A stretch of 64,000 nucleotides of DNA. It comes from an uncultured Armatimonadota bacterium. Lineage in GTDB: Bacteria; Armatimonadota; Fimbriimonadia; Fimbriimonadales; Fimbriimonadaceae. How positions within the stretch are numbered: the first letter of the stretch is position 1; each line of letters starts with the position of its first letter. The stretch covers positions 112,538 to 176,537 of the forward strand of contig CAIUHP010000045.1 in assembly GCA_903899015.1 (NCBI GenBank), written 5' to 3'. Under the pieces are notes generated by a model. It saw only the letters and a program-made list of their open reading frames with translations. It had not been told where the DNA came from and searched no databases. Below, in pieces: positions 45,813 to 54,644 of the stretch. The translations under genes were made by a program, and so were the position numbers.

Positions 45813-45956
45813 TTATCGATCGCGATGGCGATCCGTTGACTCGCGCACTTTGTTCGGGACTCTTGCAAGATTTCAGATTGGAATGAAGGAAGGATCTTAT
45901 TTACTTGAAGCGAACAATAGGGAGTCCACCTTGAATCTACTCGTCTCAACGGTAGG

Positions 45957-46553
45957 ATGTTGCTCAGGTTGTTAAGAATGGAACCACACCTTCCAGGTAT
46001 TCCGAACATTCAGGAGGCAATCAACTTCACGGTAAGCGTCCATGCGGGAAGTTTGAGAGAAGGGGCGGATCCGCTACCATACATCACGCATCCGTTTGAA
46101 GTTCTCAATAACCTTCGAACAATCGGAAAGGTCACGGACATGGATATGTGGTGCGCCGCGATCCTTCATGACACAGTGGAGTCAGAAGCTACGTCCGTAG
46201 CGCAAATTGATTCCCGATTCGGGCCGAGAGTCGCTTCTCTCGTGAGTGAATTGACTCGCCGGGAACCGGCTGCTGACCAGATTGCCGGTCTTGGCAAAAA
46301 GCAAATTTGGAAAATGCGCGCTCAAATGCTAATCGACGAGATTGCTCGGATGTCACCTGATGCCCAACAAATAAAGCTTGCAGATCGACTTGCAAATCTG
46401 TCTGAAGCGAAGCGCTCAAAAAAGGGAGACAAGCTTGAGCGCTACCTTTGGCAGACGAATGAAATTCTTAAAGTGGTGCCGAAGGATGTTAATCGAGACC
46501 TCTGGGATGCCATCGCAACCATGTCGAAGTCAAGCAAAAAAGAGGACGAATAG
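45957..46553 (+). CDS. HD-domain (p)ppGpp hydrolase-like protein (MESH1/SpoT type)
   Basis: 198 residues. The HD metal motifs are ordered as in MESH1/SpoT hydrolase domains: PYITHPFEVL, AAILHDTVES and KLADRLANL. The synthetase domain is absent, so it may be a small alarmone hydrolase removing the 3'-pyrophosphate of (p)ppGpp. Other nucleotide substrates are possible. Two starts are likely, ATG 45957 or ATG 45978; neither has good spacing to a ribosome site. The 3' end overlaps a hairpin that serves the convergent ankyrin gene. Confidence 0.82.
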   Translation: MLLRLLRMEPHLPGIPNIQEAINFTVSVHAGSLREGADPLPYITHPFEVLNNLRTIGKVTDMDMWCAAILHDTVESEATSVAQIDSRFGPRVASLVSELTRREPAADQIAGLGKKQIWKMRAQMLIDEIARMSPDAQQIKLADRLANLSEAKRSKKGDKLERYLWQTNEILKVVPKDVNRDLWDAIATMSKSSKKEDE

Positions 46554-46578
46554 GCCGTGAAGCCTGGCTTCGTCCTCT
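46541..46578. terminator. Terminator overlapping the end of the HD gene
   Basis: 10-bp stem (46541-46550 with 46569-46578) with an inner AGGC/GCCT pair. On the minus strand it is followed by a T run, so it fits a Rho-independent terminator for the ankyrin gene. Confidence 0.7.
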
Positions 46579-46597
46579 GGATTTCAGAACCGTTACA

Positions 46598-48079
46598 CTA
46601 GTTTCTGCCCTTGTCCACGAATCCATGGGCCTTCAGCACTACGAGAACTTCCGGACAAGCATTGTGCGAATTTGGAAGAGGACATCCCGCCTTGAGGAGC
46701 TCTTCAACGACGTAAACATACCCTTGTGGATGAGACGTGTCAGCTGAGACATGACTTGCAAACCCAAGGGGAGTTCCATGGTGGACGTAATCTTCTTGAG
46801 TGACATCCGCTCCATACTGAAGCAAAAGTCGGGCAACCTCAACAGACGGTGCTAGTGCCGCCTGATGCAGTCCAGTGAATCCATTGTGGTCGGCCACATT
46901 TGGATTGGCGCCTAGTTTAAGCAAGGTTTCCAACGCACCCAGATATCCTCGCTCCGACCACATGACAACCGCCGGTTCTGGTTCTTCGTCGAGGGCTTTG
47001 AGCAACTCCGGTGTGATTTCTTCAGGAGTTATGGATTCTCCCAAGAGCACTTTCTTGAGCAGCGTATCGACTTCCGAAAGGTCGGTTACGGCTCCCTTTG
47101 CTTTGAGCATCTCGATAACGTCTAATCGACCTAAGCGAACGGCCGCTTGGTACGGAGTCTTTCCACGAGAGTCAGGGCGAGAAAGGTCCATGCCTGATTC
47201 CGTTAAGATTCGGAAAGTCTCGGTGCTGCGCCCCCTGCGTAGGCCATGGGGGATACAAGGAGGAATTCTTGATCGATCGGGAGTGAGCGCCAAAACCAAC
47301 TCGACCCATTCCGGTTTCTCAAAGTCCAGCAAACGGTACATAGCGTCTTCGACGTTGCCTCCGTACTGCAACAACAACCCAAGACAATCGGGCTCGTCAA
47401 GTTCCGTCGAATGGTAGACCGATTCGCCGTCATTTGGATCCGCACCTGCCTGAAGGAGCAACTCCGTCAGATCTGCATTTCCGTTCAAGCCGGCTGCTCC
47501 GTAAAGTGCACTTAGCCGATATTGGTCTTCCCAAAAAACATTTGGGTTAGCGCCTGCTTCTAGAATCAACTTTGCCGTTTGAACGAGTCGATCACTAAAT
47601 TCGGCAACCTGAAGCAGCCGTGAGTTGCATACGTAGAGCAATGGCTCCCAATTATTCGGTCCAACCTTTGACTCCACAAGTGTCGGGTCGAGATCGAGAA
47701 AGTCGCTAACCGCTTGTCGAGATCCCGTCGCGCATGCACACGCGAGGCTGACGCCTAGAAGCGAAGGATCGGCGAGAGCGAGTGACTTTGCAACTGCAGG
47801 TGTTCCTTGAACCAGTTGCCTTGCGAGTTCATCGGCTTGCTGTTGGCGGGTGCCGCCTTGAGAAATGGACTCGATATGAGCCTTCAACTTCGGCCAACTA
47901 TCAAACCCGTATTCGCGGGCGATGACAAGTTGAGCCTCTACGAGAGTCAGGTAGTTTCGATTTGGGAAAGAAGCTTGAATGCGATCAAGTTCTTGGCCAT
48001 TTTTCACGGCAGTCAACAGATCTCGAGCTTGTGTTTTTAGATGTTCGAGATTAGGACGAGTGGGAAGAAGTTTTGACAT
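46598..48079 (-). CDS. Ankyrin-repeat protein
   Basis: The ATG at 48079 is chosen because GGAGGT lies 4 nt before it; the ATG at 48091 is unlikely. An N-terminal helical segment (LPTRPNLEHLKTQARDLL, then EAQLVIAREYGFDSWPKLK) is the module found before ankyrin arrays in many soil bacteria. It is followed by about eight ankyrin repeats (for example LLLQAGADPNDGES, TPYQAAVRLGRLDVIEML, TGLHQAALAPSVEVARLL). It is probably a cytoplasmic protein-binding scaffold. No enzymatic domain was seen. Confidence 0.88.
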   Translation of the reverse strand: MSKLLPTRPNLEHLKTQARDLLTAVKNGQELDRIQASFPNRNYLTLVEAQLVIAREYGFDSWPKLKAHIESISQGGTRQQQADELARQLVQGTPAVAKSLALADPSLLGVSLACACATGSRQAVSDFLDLDPTLVESKVGPNNWEPLLYVCNSRLLQVAEFSDRLVQTAKLILEAGANPNVFWEDQYRLSALYGAAGLNGNADLTELLLQAGADPNDGESVYHSTELDEPDCLGLLLQYGGNVEDAMYRLLDFEKPEWVELVLALTPDRSRIPPCIPHGLRRGRSTETFRILTESGMDLSRPDSRGKTPYQAAVRLGRLDVIEMLKAKGAVTDLSEVDTLLKKVLLGESITPEEITPELLKALDEEPEPAVVMWSERGYLGALETLLKLGANPNVADHNGFTGLHQAALAPSVEVARLLLQYGADVTQEDYVHHGTPLGFASHVSADTSHPQGYVYVVEELLKAGCPLPNSHNACPEVLVVLKAHGFVDKGRN

Positions 48080-48243
48080 CGATACCTCCATGCGTTGGCT
48101 TGCAGTCCGCGAACAAGCTGCATAAAGGTCAATGCAACGTTCGATTCAAAATTAGGAGGTGGGTTCAACCCTATCCGCGGACCCGGATGCGCCCTCGCAA
48201 CGCGCTTGTATTATAACCGAGGTGCGAACCATGTTCATGCCGG

Positions 48244-48249
48244 TATTCT
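48244..48249 (+). promoter_or_regulatory. Candidate -10 box for the FmdB-family gene
   Basis: TATTCT, 6 nt before the GTG at 48256. The intervening TGAAGA could also act as a weak ribosome site. Confidence 0.35.
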
Positions 48250-48255
48250 TGAAGA

Positions 48256-48594
48256 GTGCCTGTCTATGAGTATCGGTGTAACGATTGCAAGCGCAAATTT
48301 TCCGCGCTGATTGGCGTGGTGGCGGAGCCTGACGACGAGAAATGCCCGAACTGCGGTAGCGTCAGCACCTCCAAGTTGGTGAGCCGGTTTGCACGTTATC
48401 GATCGGAAGATGATCGCATTGACGCACTCGCTGACCGACTTGAAACGATGAATGAACCCGAGAGTCCAAGTGAGATGCGGCAGATGATGAGGGAAATGGG
48501 CAAAGCAATGGATGAAGATAATTCGGACGACATGGAAGAATTGTTTGAGGCCGAAATGTCCGGTGAAGGGCAAGACGAAGGTTCCTTCGAATGA
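48256..48594 (+). CDS. FmdB-family zinc-ribbon protein
   Basis: 112 residues from a GTG. MPVYEYRCNDCKRKF and EKCPNCGSVS form the paired CxxC zinc ribbon of FmdB/CxxC_CxxC_SSSS proteins, followed by an acidic, methionine-rich tail of about 65 residues. Members are small regulatory or nucleic-acid-associated proteins of uncertain role. The stop overlaps the tdk start as ATGA. Confidence 0.85.
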   Translation: MPVYEYRCNDCKRKFSALIGVVAEPDDEKCPNCGSVSTSKLVSRFARYRSEDDRIDALADRLETMNEPESPSEMRQMMREMGKAMDEDNSDDMEELFEAEMSGEGQDEGSFE

Positions 48595-49172
48595 AGCCGC
48601 TTGGAAAGCTCACGGTAGTCTGCGGAAGTATGTTCGCCGGCAAGAGCGAAGAACTGATCCGACTCGCTCGTCGTTCGCTGTATGCCAAGCGCAAGGTTCA
48701 AGTCTTTAAACCGTCAGTGGACAAACGGTACGACGAAACCAACGTGGTTAGCCACATGGGTGTTTCTCATGCCGCTGTTCCCGTGAACTCCGTTCAAGAA
48801 CTTAAAAGCAAATTGGCACCAGACACGGAAGTCATCTTGATCGAGGAGGTTCAATTCTTCGACGAATCAATCATAGACCTTGCGGTCGAACTTGCCGACC
48901 ATGGAAAAGAAGTGATTTGCGTCGGATTGGATCAAGACTTTCGGCGTCAGCCATTTGGCCCCATGCCCAAACTTTTAGCGGCAGCGGATGAAGTCGTGAA
49001 GCTTCGAGCGATTTGTATGAAATGCGGTGGCCCGGCCAGCCATACCTATCGCGTAATTGACGGTAGACCTGCTCACTGGGATGACCCAATCATCTTGATT
49101 GGAGCCACCGAGAGTTACGAAGCGCGTTGCCGTAACTGCTTTAAGCTATTAGGTTCAAAGCGCAAAGCTTAG
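48591..49172 (+). CDS. tdk: Thymidine kinase (type II)
   Basis: 193 residues. P-loop VVCGSMFAGKSEE, Walker B LIEEVQFF, the thymidine-binding lasso region near RAICMKCGG, and zinc cysteines CMKCG and CRNCF are all present. It phosphorylates thymidine or deoxyuridine in the salvage pathway. It starts within the FmdB stop and converges on the next gene with a 4-bp overlap. Confidence 0.95.
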   Translation: MKPLGKLTVVCGSMFAGKSEELIRLARRSLYAKRKVQVFKPSVDKRYDETNVVSHMGVSHAAVPVNSVQELKSKLAPDTEVILIEEVQFFDESIIDLAVELADHGKEVICVGLDQDFRRQPFGPMPKLLAAADEVVKLRAICMKCGGPASHTYRVIDGRPAHWDDPIILIGATESYEARCRNCFKLLGSKRKA

Positions 49173-49900
49173 TCTCGAATGACGCTTATCGTGGCATCTC
49201 CATTGGGGAAGTCCGGATCGGAGCTGAACTTGGCTCCTTTGAGCTTAGATTCGAATCTAACGAGTGAGAAATCCTGCTGATTCAAGAGGACGTAACCTTC
49301 TGCGGTTAGTGGCACATCTTTTTCGGTTTCAGAGTATTTGAACGATATCTTCAACGTTTGGTATGAACCTTGTTTTTCGGTGCCTACCAAAGCGTAAGTC
49401 ACTTTTCCAGCTTCGCGTTTGAGCTTCTTATTTGGCTGCAGAACGGCTGTCCAAGTTTCGCCTACCTTGACCGGGTTCTTTGGAGTGAGCTGATCTGTAA
49501 TGGAATCAAGCGAATTCAATCCGGGATTGGATTCCTCGGTTGGATCATCTTCTTCGCTTGAAGCAATTTTCTCGCCCTTTTTGTTGTAGGTATCAACAGT
49601 TGGCTTCGCATCGTCGGGAATGGTTTCGTCCTGAGAACCGTGCTTCATGTGAGCCCCAGTCGTTGCGCTCTCCACATCGTAGTCGCCGTTCGGCTTGATC
49701 TTGACGACCTTCGTTTTGAGGTTAGCAAGAAAGGTGAACCGGTCGGGAATTGACTCAATTTCCAGCTTGAGCTTATAAGTCAACGACGTATTGACTTGCG
49801 GATGATAAATTAGGTCAAACGTCGCTTCCTGATGAGCAGAAAAACCTGCCGAAAGCAGGCAACCCACTAGTAGGCCCAAATAGGCTCGATTGGGCTTCAA
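49169..49900 (-). CDS. Secreted hypothetical protein (paralogue A)
   Basis: 243 residues with a signal peptide (YLGLLVGCLLSAGFSA). The mature part is beta-rich: an N-terminal Y-x-L-K-L strand pair, VKVGETWTAVLQPN near the middle, and TAEGYVLLNQQDFSLVRFES near the end. The family is not named with certainty; it shares the layout of its upstream neighbour (GxTWTA motif, C-terminal EG/EW strand). The ATG begins 1 nt after that gene's stop, so the two are coupled. Confidence 0.65.
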   Translation of the reverse strand: MKPNRAYLGLLVGCLLSAGFSAHQEATFDLIYHPQVNTSLTYKLKLEIESIPDRFTFLANLKTKVVKIKPNGDYDVESATTGAHMKHGSQDETIPDDAKPTVDTYNKKGEKIASSEEDDPTEESNPGLNSLDSITDQLTPKNPVKVGETWTAVLQPNKKLKREAGKVTYALVGTEKQGSYQTLKISFKYSETEKDVPLTAEGYVLLNQQDFSLVRFESKLKGAKFSSDPDFPNGDATISVIRD

Positions 49901-49901
49901 T

Positions 49902-50624
49902 TTACTTGGCCAACCGATTCATCTTGATCGTTGCTGAAACCGGATACGAGACCCCTGGGAAAGGAGCGTTCGTCCATTTTTCTTCTAGCTGCACCATCGA
50001 TCCGTCCGCTTTACTTCGCCACTCTGTGAACTCATTGATCGCTGGTTTTTCGCCGTCTTGTTCACGAACGGTTGACTTGATTTTGATCGTATCGATCTCA
50101 TCAATCTTCTCTTCGCCGATGAGCTTGTATTCACCCTTGGCGTCCATTGAACCAACCGCTTTGTCCGCCTTGATGGAAGCCGTCCAGAGATCACCAATTT
50201 GAACAGATTTGCCGGGATCAACAATTGTGGCGAGGTTCTCCATACGGTAAGACATCGCATCGATGAGTTGGTTGGTGGCGGCACTGTTGCCGTCTTTGAT
50301 GCTGGTCACAAGGCCACTCGGCTTGTAGACAAGAATCACGGGCGGACGGGGCGGAACGTCAATTTTTTCGCCCGCGAATGTGCCGCTTGGGTTTGTCTGG
50401 GTTTGTTCAATGGTGTAGTTTCCATCTTTATCCACGTCGGTGACTTTCTCTGAAATCGTAGCCTCTAGGTGGCCGATGCTTCCACCCATTACGAAGTCAA
50501 CGACCATCGAGTATTTTGAAACCGTTCCTTGCTTCATGGATCGTTTGATCGGGAAGCCATCATCCAGTGCCGACGCACTAAAGCATGCGGCAAGGAGAAG
50601 TGCGGCGCAAGTTACGGTTCTCAT
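49902..50624 (-). CDS. Secreted hypothetical protein (paralogue B)
   Basis: The ATG at 50624 gives a clean signal peptide (MRTVTCAALLLAACFSASA); an ATG at 50672 would add 16 residues. The mature protein has the same plan as the next gene: a beta-rich N-terminus, SVQIGDLWTASIKAD (compare GETWTAVLQ), and YPVSATIKMNRL at the end. These look like a duplicated pair of exported proteins. Role unknown. Confidence 0.65.
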   Translation of the reverse strand: MRTVTCAALLLAACFSASALDDGFPIKRSMKQGTVSKYSMVVDFVMGGSIGHLEATISEKVTDVDKDGNYTIEQTQTNPSGTFAGEKIDVPPRPPVILVYKPSGLVTSIKDGNSAATNQLIDAMSYRMENLATIVDPGKSVQIGDLWTASIKADKAVGSMDAKGEYKLIGEEKIDEIDTIKIKSTVREQDGEKPAINEFTEWRSKADGSMVQLEEKWTNAPFPGVSYPVSATIKMNRLAK

Positions 50625-50723
50625 GGGTTTAGTGTTACCTCGGACAAACGAATTCGTGCCGATACATTTCATACTTGAATCGGAAAGGAACTGTTACAAG
50701 TTAGGACGGCAAGAAGGGACGAT

Positions 50724-50954
50724 TTGAGCGAGCAGTTCGGAAAAACACTAATTGGATTAGGTCTAGTCATCACAGGACTAGGCGCAATCATTCTTTTGTC
50801 GTCCAAATTGCCGTGGCTCCGGTTAGGGCGCTTGCCTGGAGATATCAATATACAGCGCGACGGGTTCTCCCTGTTCTTTCCCATCACCACTATGATTTTG
50901 CTGAGTGTCGTTTTGAGCCTCGTTATGATGATCGTTGGGAGAGTGCGACGTTGA
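50724..50954 (+). CDS. DUF2905-family small membrane protein
   Basis: 76 residues from a TTG with AAGGGA upstream. GRLPGDINIQRDGFSLFFP is the DUF2905 signature, between two helices (about 9-26 and 52-72). Function is unknown, but it is a conserved companion of queA/ruv-type genes. The HAD gene starts inside its stop as TTGA. Confidence 0.85.
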   Translation: MSEQFGKTLIGLGLVITGLGAIILLSSKLPWLRLGRLPGDINIQRDGFSLFFPITTMILLSVVLSLVMMIVGRVRR

Positions 50955-51661
50955 TTCCTCGACTTGTCACGTTCGACTGCGCCCAAACCCTTGTTGAGAT
51001 TCCGCCTGATTGGTCGCTAGGAAAATTAGTTGTGGACGCGGCGACGCAGATAGGATTGAAACCTCCAAGCGGAGCAGACAAGCTCTATATGAAGCTCTAC
51101 GCGGGACGACTGCCGGAGTTTTTTGAGATCAATCAGACCGGAGATATGGTCCGAGCAGAAACATTCTGGAGCGAACTTGGTTTAGCATGGCTCCATGCAA
51201 TTGGAGAATCCGATGCGTGCGCAGAAGCTTTGCGGGATGCGGCGGACGAACTTCTATTCGGCCCAAAATCGGAAGTATTCAAGCTATATGACGACGTTCT
51301 TCCGTGTTTGGATTACCTCGACTCAATGGGGATTCAGGCCGCCGTAATATCCAATTGGGATTATTCGCTGCATCGAGTTCTCAAGATGTTCGGGATTTAC
51401 GAGCGATTCTTGGTCGTTAAGGCATCGTTGGAGGAAGGAGTCGAGAAGCCTGATCCGCGTTTGTTTGAGATTGCACTTGAGGAAGCGGGACTCCATGCCT
51501 CAGAAACCTTCCATGTCGGTGATAGTCATGAAGATGACTTTGTAGGGGCCAAAGCAGCGTCCCTGCGGGTTGCACTCATCGATCGCATGGCTGAGGAATC
51601 AAATCCACCGGTTCTGAAATCATTGCTTGATCTGCCGGAGGCGTTTACTTGGATCGACTAA
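50951..51661 (+). CDS. HAD-superfamily hydrolase, REG-2/HDHD3-like
   Basis: The TTG at 50951 is preferred because it overlaps the previous stop and begins just before motif I; the longer frame from 50813 would run through the DUF2905 gene. 236 residues. Motif I is RLVTFDCAQTLVE: the nucleophile Asp is kept but the usual second Asp is Ala. Motif II is AVISNWD, and KPDPRLFEIAL with HVGDSHEDDFVGA are motifs III and IV. This variant resembles REG-2/HDHD3-like proteins, where phosphatase activity is uncertain. Confidence 0.82.
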   Translation: MIPRLVTFDCAQTLVEIPPDWSLGKLVVDAATQIGLKPPSGADKLYMKLYAGRLPEFFEINQTGDMVRAETFWSELGLAWLHAIGESDACAEALRDAADELLFGPKSEVFKLYDDVLPCLDYLDSMGIQAAVISNWDYSLHRVLKMFGIYERFLVVKASLEEGVEKPDPRLFEIALEEAGLHASETFHVGDSHEDDFVGAKAASLRVALIDRMAEESNPPVLKSLLDLPEAFTWID

Positions 51662-52659
51662 GTGATTACGACTACAACCTCCCCGATGAGCTGATTGCTC
51701 AGACACCGCTACTTCAAAGGGAAGAATCCCGACTACTTTGGCTTCAAAAGAGCGGGGAAGTACATCATCGACAATTTCGAGATGTTCTGGATTTGCTCCA
51801 TCCCGGAGATCTACTGGTGATGAACGACACTCGGGTGTCGGCAGTAAGACTCAACGGGTTCAAGGGAACGGGTGCTGCCATCGAAGCACTATTGCTCAGC
51901 GAAGTTTCCCCCCACTTGTTTGAGGCACTTGTGAAGCCCGGCAAGAGGATGAAGCCGGGTGCGGTCGCTGATTTTGGGAATGGCTTGGTAGCAACCGTCC
52001 GAGCGGATCTTGATGACGGTCTGAAATTACTGGAATTTGAACCGCTGGAGAATCTGAACGAAAAACTGCAAGAAGTCGGCCAAATTCCCTTGCCACCCTA
52101 CATTCACGCCGTGCTGAGCGACAGCGAGCGTTACCAAACCGTTTACGGTCGAGCAAATGGGAGTGCGGCAGCGCCAACGGCGGGGCTCCATTTCACTCCC
52201 GAAATCCTAGAGGCTCTAACATCGAAAGGAGTTGAGATAGGGAACGTCACTTTGCACGTTGGACTCGACACTTTTAGGCCTGTACAGTCTGAAAATCTGA
52301 ATGAGCATCGAATGCATGGCGAGACTTGCATTCTTCCTCCTGAGACCGAGGAGAAAATTCATCGAGCAACCGGACGAATCATTGCGGTGGGGACAACCAC
52401 CGTTCGAACTCTCGAGTCTTTCGCAATCGGAAGGCGACGAGTTCAATCCGGAAGTATGGAATCAAGGCTATTCATTCGACCTGGCTTTGAGTTTCGAGTG
52501 ATCGATGGAATGTTTACGAATTTTCACCTGCCCAAAACAACGATGCTCATGATGATCTCTGCGTTGGCAGGCAAGGATAATATTTTCTCCGCCTATAATC
52601 AAGCGGTAGAAAATCAATACCGATTCCTCAGTTTCGGGGATTCGATGCTGATTTTATGA
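51649..52659 (+). CDS. queA: S-adenosylmethionine:tRNA ribosyltransferase-isomerase
   Basis: 336 residues, normal QueA length. LSDYDYNLPDELIAQTPL is the family opening; LLVMNDTRVSAVRL, PLPPYIH, AAPTAGLHFTPE, VTLHVGLDTFRPV and MFTNFHLPKTTMLMM are conserved. It transfers and isomerises ribose from SAM onto preQ1 in tRNA to form epoxyqueuosine. The TTG start overlaps the HAD gene by 13 bp. No other queuosine genes are in the window. Confidence 0.95.
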   Translation: MDRLSDYDYNLPDELIAQTPLLQREESRLLWLQKSGEVHHRQFRDVLDLLHPGDLLVMNDTRVSAVRLNGFKGTGAAIEALLLSEVSPHLFEALVKPGKRMKPGAVADFGNGLVATVRADLDDGLKLLEFEPLENLNEKLQEVGQIPLPPYIHAVLSDSERYQTVYGRANGSAAAPTAGLHFTPEILEALTSKGVEIGNVTLHVGLDTFRPVQSENLNEHRMHGETCILPPETEEKIHRATGRIIAVGTTTVRTLESFAIGRRRVQSGSMESRLFIRPGFEFRVIDGMFTNFHLPKTTMLMMISALAGKDNIFSAYNQAVENQYRFLSFGDSMLIL

Positions 52660-52834
52660 TTCTTATATTTGGCTTGGCGACCGAATGTGACATGACTTGC
52701 ATGTTCGATCGGCGAATAAATACTTCATTGGATTCCGAAGTATCGAAGGGACAAATGAACTCGCTGGATGGCAACATCAGGAAGTGCGGGAAAAATGGAA
52801 GTTTTTTACCCTTCTCTTGGCTCAATCCATTAAG

Positions 52835-52840
52835 TACAAT
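52835..52840 (+). promoter_or_regulatory. Candidate -10 box for the gene at 52846
   Basis: TACAAT, 5 nt before the TTG at 52846. Confidence 0.35.
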
Positions 52841-52845
52841 GCCTT

Positions 52846-53451
52846 TTGCCACTGAGAGAGGACATGGGGTTGAGAACGACTAATTTTGATGCGCTTGCCT
52901 ATATCGAGAATGCGTTCCTCGACCAAAAACACGAAGACGCTAAGTCCGATAAAGATTTAGAGGGCGAGTTAGGCATCGATGTCCCATCCATCGGAGACTA
53001 CATTGGTGGTCGCTCGGGCGGATCCAGTGCGCCCGCCGGTCCGAAGACGAAGTTCAAAAAGACCGTGATGAGCGCTCCGCGCCCCCGACGAAGTGGAACT
53101 CAGCAGAAGCTTTTACCCAAGACGCAAATCGACCCTGAGTTGCAGAGCGTTTGGATGGCCCTACCCAAGAATGTCGAATTCCTGTGTAGCTTTTATGACG
53201 ACTCCGTGACCGCGAATTACTATCGGGGAGAGTTTAAGGAAACTCGTCAAGACCTCATCAAGCGGTTGCTCGATCCCGAACTCTCGCTCGAAGAGACGAG
53301 CCGATTGCTGGGTGTGTGTCCGGCAACTGTTCGAAGATATACGAATCGAGGTTGGCTGGCACATCATCGCACGGTCGGTGGACAACGCCGATTTAGTCTG
53401 AGCGATGTCGTTAAGTTCGTTGAAGAGCACGGACGTTTCCCAGAGGTTTGA
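52846..53451 (+). CDS. Protein with C-terminal MerR-like helix-turn-helix
   Basis: 201 residues. The N-terminal 90 residues are low complexity (acidic, then Gly/Ser/Pro/Lys-rich) and probably disordered. The middle is helical. The C-terminal 65 hold a MerR/excisionase-type motif: LSLEETSRLLGVCPATVRRY, then TVGGQRRFSLSDVVKFVEE. It probably binds DNA, but no dimerisation helix or effector domain is visible. The TTG at 52846 fits the nearby -10-like box; an ATG at 52864 after GAGAGG is an alternative. The next gene overlaps by TTGA. Confidence 0.75.
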   Translation: MPLREDMGLRTTNFDALAYIENAFLDQKHEDAKSDKDLEGELGIDVPSIGDYIGGRSGGSSAPAGPKTKFKKTVMSAPRPRRSGTQQKLLPKTQIDPELQSVWMALPKNVEFLCSFYDDSVTANYYRGEFKETRQDLIKRLLDPELSLEETSRLLGVCPATVRRYTNRGWLAHHRTVGGQRRFSLSDVVKFVEEHGRFPEV

Positions 53452-54644
53452 CATTGGGCAATGATCGCCTCAGGGTTGCGATCTTCTCCGATAGCGCCTT
53501 ACCCATCCTCAATGGGGTAAGCGTCAGCATTGACGGCTTGGTTGCTGAACTTCGAAACCAGGGGCATTCGGTCCACATCTTTACCGCACGCTATCCTGGC
53601 TACGCCGATCCTGATCCCAACACCTATCGCTTTCGAGCCATTGAAACGCCGATTTCACGTGGCTATCCCGTCTCCTATCCGCCTTTTTATCGCATGCTAC
53701 AAAAGTTTAGGAGGCATGAGTTTGACGTCATTCATACTCACACGCCTTTTATGCTTGGCATGGTCGGTTTTCGCTGGGGGGAGTCTCACGGCATTCCGGT
53801 AGTGTCCACCTATCACACTTTGTATGACCGCTACGCGCACTACTTTAAGCTCTTGCCGTATCGCTATATTCGGTTCAGGATCGCAAAACACACCAACTTC
53901 TATTACAACCGGATGGACCATGTAATCACGCCTTCTGAGGCATCTCTCAAGTGGCTCCGGAGACATTCGGTTCATTCTCCCGTTACGGTCATCCCAACTG
54001 GAATACCCAGCCCCCAAATGCTGTCTCGGAGTGAGGCGAGGCAATCGCTGAATATTGCTCCCGAGAACAAAATCATGCTTTATGTGGGACGGCTTGCTAT
54101 TGAGAAGAACCTTGGCGTTCTCCTTGAAATGGCCGCTGAAGCATTCGCCCAGGATCTTAATTTGAGGTTATGGCTCGTGGGTGACGGACCGGCTCGTGGC
54201 GAATGCCTGCGGATGGCCCGTTCGCTGGGAATCGGAGATCGAGTCAGATTTGTGGGTTTTGTCCCCCGTGCAGAGGTTGATCGCTATTACGCAGCCTCAG
54301 ATCTCTTTGTGTTCTCTTCCATTACCGAAACTCAGGGACTTGTGGTCCAAGAGGCAATGTCGTATGGTTTACCAGCGATTGCGGTAAGTGGTGGTGGTGC
54401 TAGCGCCGCGATTGTTGATGGGCTAAATGGATTTGTGGTGAAGAACGATCCTTCCGATTTTGCCCAAGTGACACTCAAGGTCCTATCGACGGATGGGCTC
54501 TATGCGCGATTGAGTGAGCAAGCAATTCATTCTGTTCGCAGTCAGGGTGTCTCGCAAATGTGCCAGGATGTTGTTTCGGTTTATCGACAGGTAATGCAAT
54601 CGAAGAAGGAGGAAGCAGACTATGGAAGCTACGCAAGGGTCTAA
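53448..54644 (+). CDS. GT4-family glycosyltransferase
   Basis: 398 residues. The N-terminal lobe is a Rossmann-like acceptor domain (RVAIFSDSALPILNGVS with the Gly loop, DVIHTHTPF). The C-terminal lobe binds the sugar nucleotide: MLYVGRLAIEKNL, VRFVGFVPRAEVD, and the EX7E pair in SSITETQGLVVQEAMSYGLP. It is close to alpha-glucosyl- or mannosyl-diacylglycerol and phosphatidyl-myo-inositol mannosyltransferases. It is the middle of three overlapping or adjacent genes, before the presenilin-like membrane protein. Confidence 0.92.
   Translation: MTLGNDRLRVAIFSDSALPILNGVSVSIDGLVAELRNQGHSVHIFTARYPGYADPDPNTYRFRAIETPISRGYPVSYPPFYRMLQKFRRHEFDVIHTHTPFMLGMVGFRWGESHGIPVVSTYHTLYDRYAHYFKLLPYRYIRFRIAKHTNFYYNRMDHVITPSEASLKWLRRHSVHSPVTVIPTGIPSPQMLSRSEARQSLNIAPENKIMLYVGRLAIEKNLGVLLEMAAEAFAQDLNLRLWLVGDGPARGECLRMARSLGIGDRVRFVGFVPRAEVDRYYAASDLFVFSSITETQGLVVQEAMSYGLPAIAVSGGGASAAIVDGLNGFVVKNDPSDFAQVTLKVLSTDGLYARLSEQAIHSVRSQGVSQMCQDVVSVYRQVMQSKKEEADYGSYARV

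Noticed and set aside
48092..48255. Possible tRNA- or 6S-like element before the ankyrin gene
   Set aside because: A TATAAT on the minus strand (48210-48215) and a GGGTTGAACCC stem exist, but no cloverleaf or known RNA could be built.
50813..50950. N-terminal 46 codons of the longer HAD frame
   Set aside because: They lie inside the DUF2905 gene in another frame and precede the family start; TTG 50951 is better.
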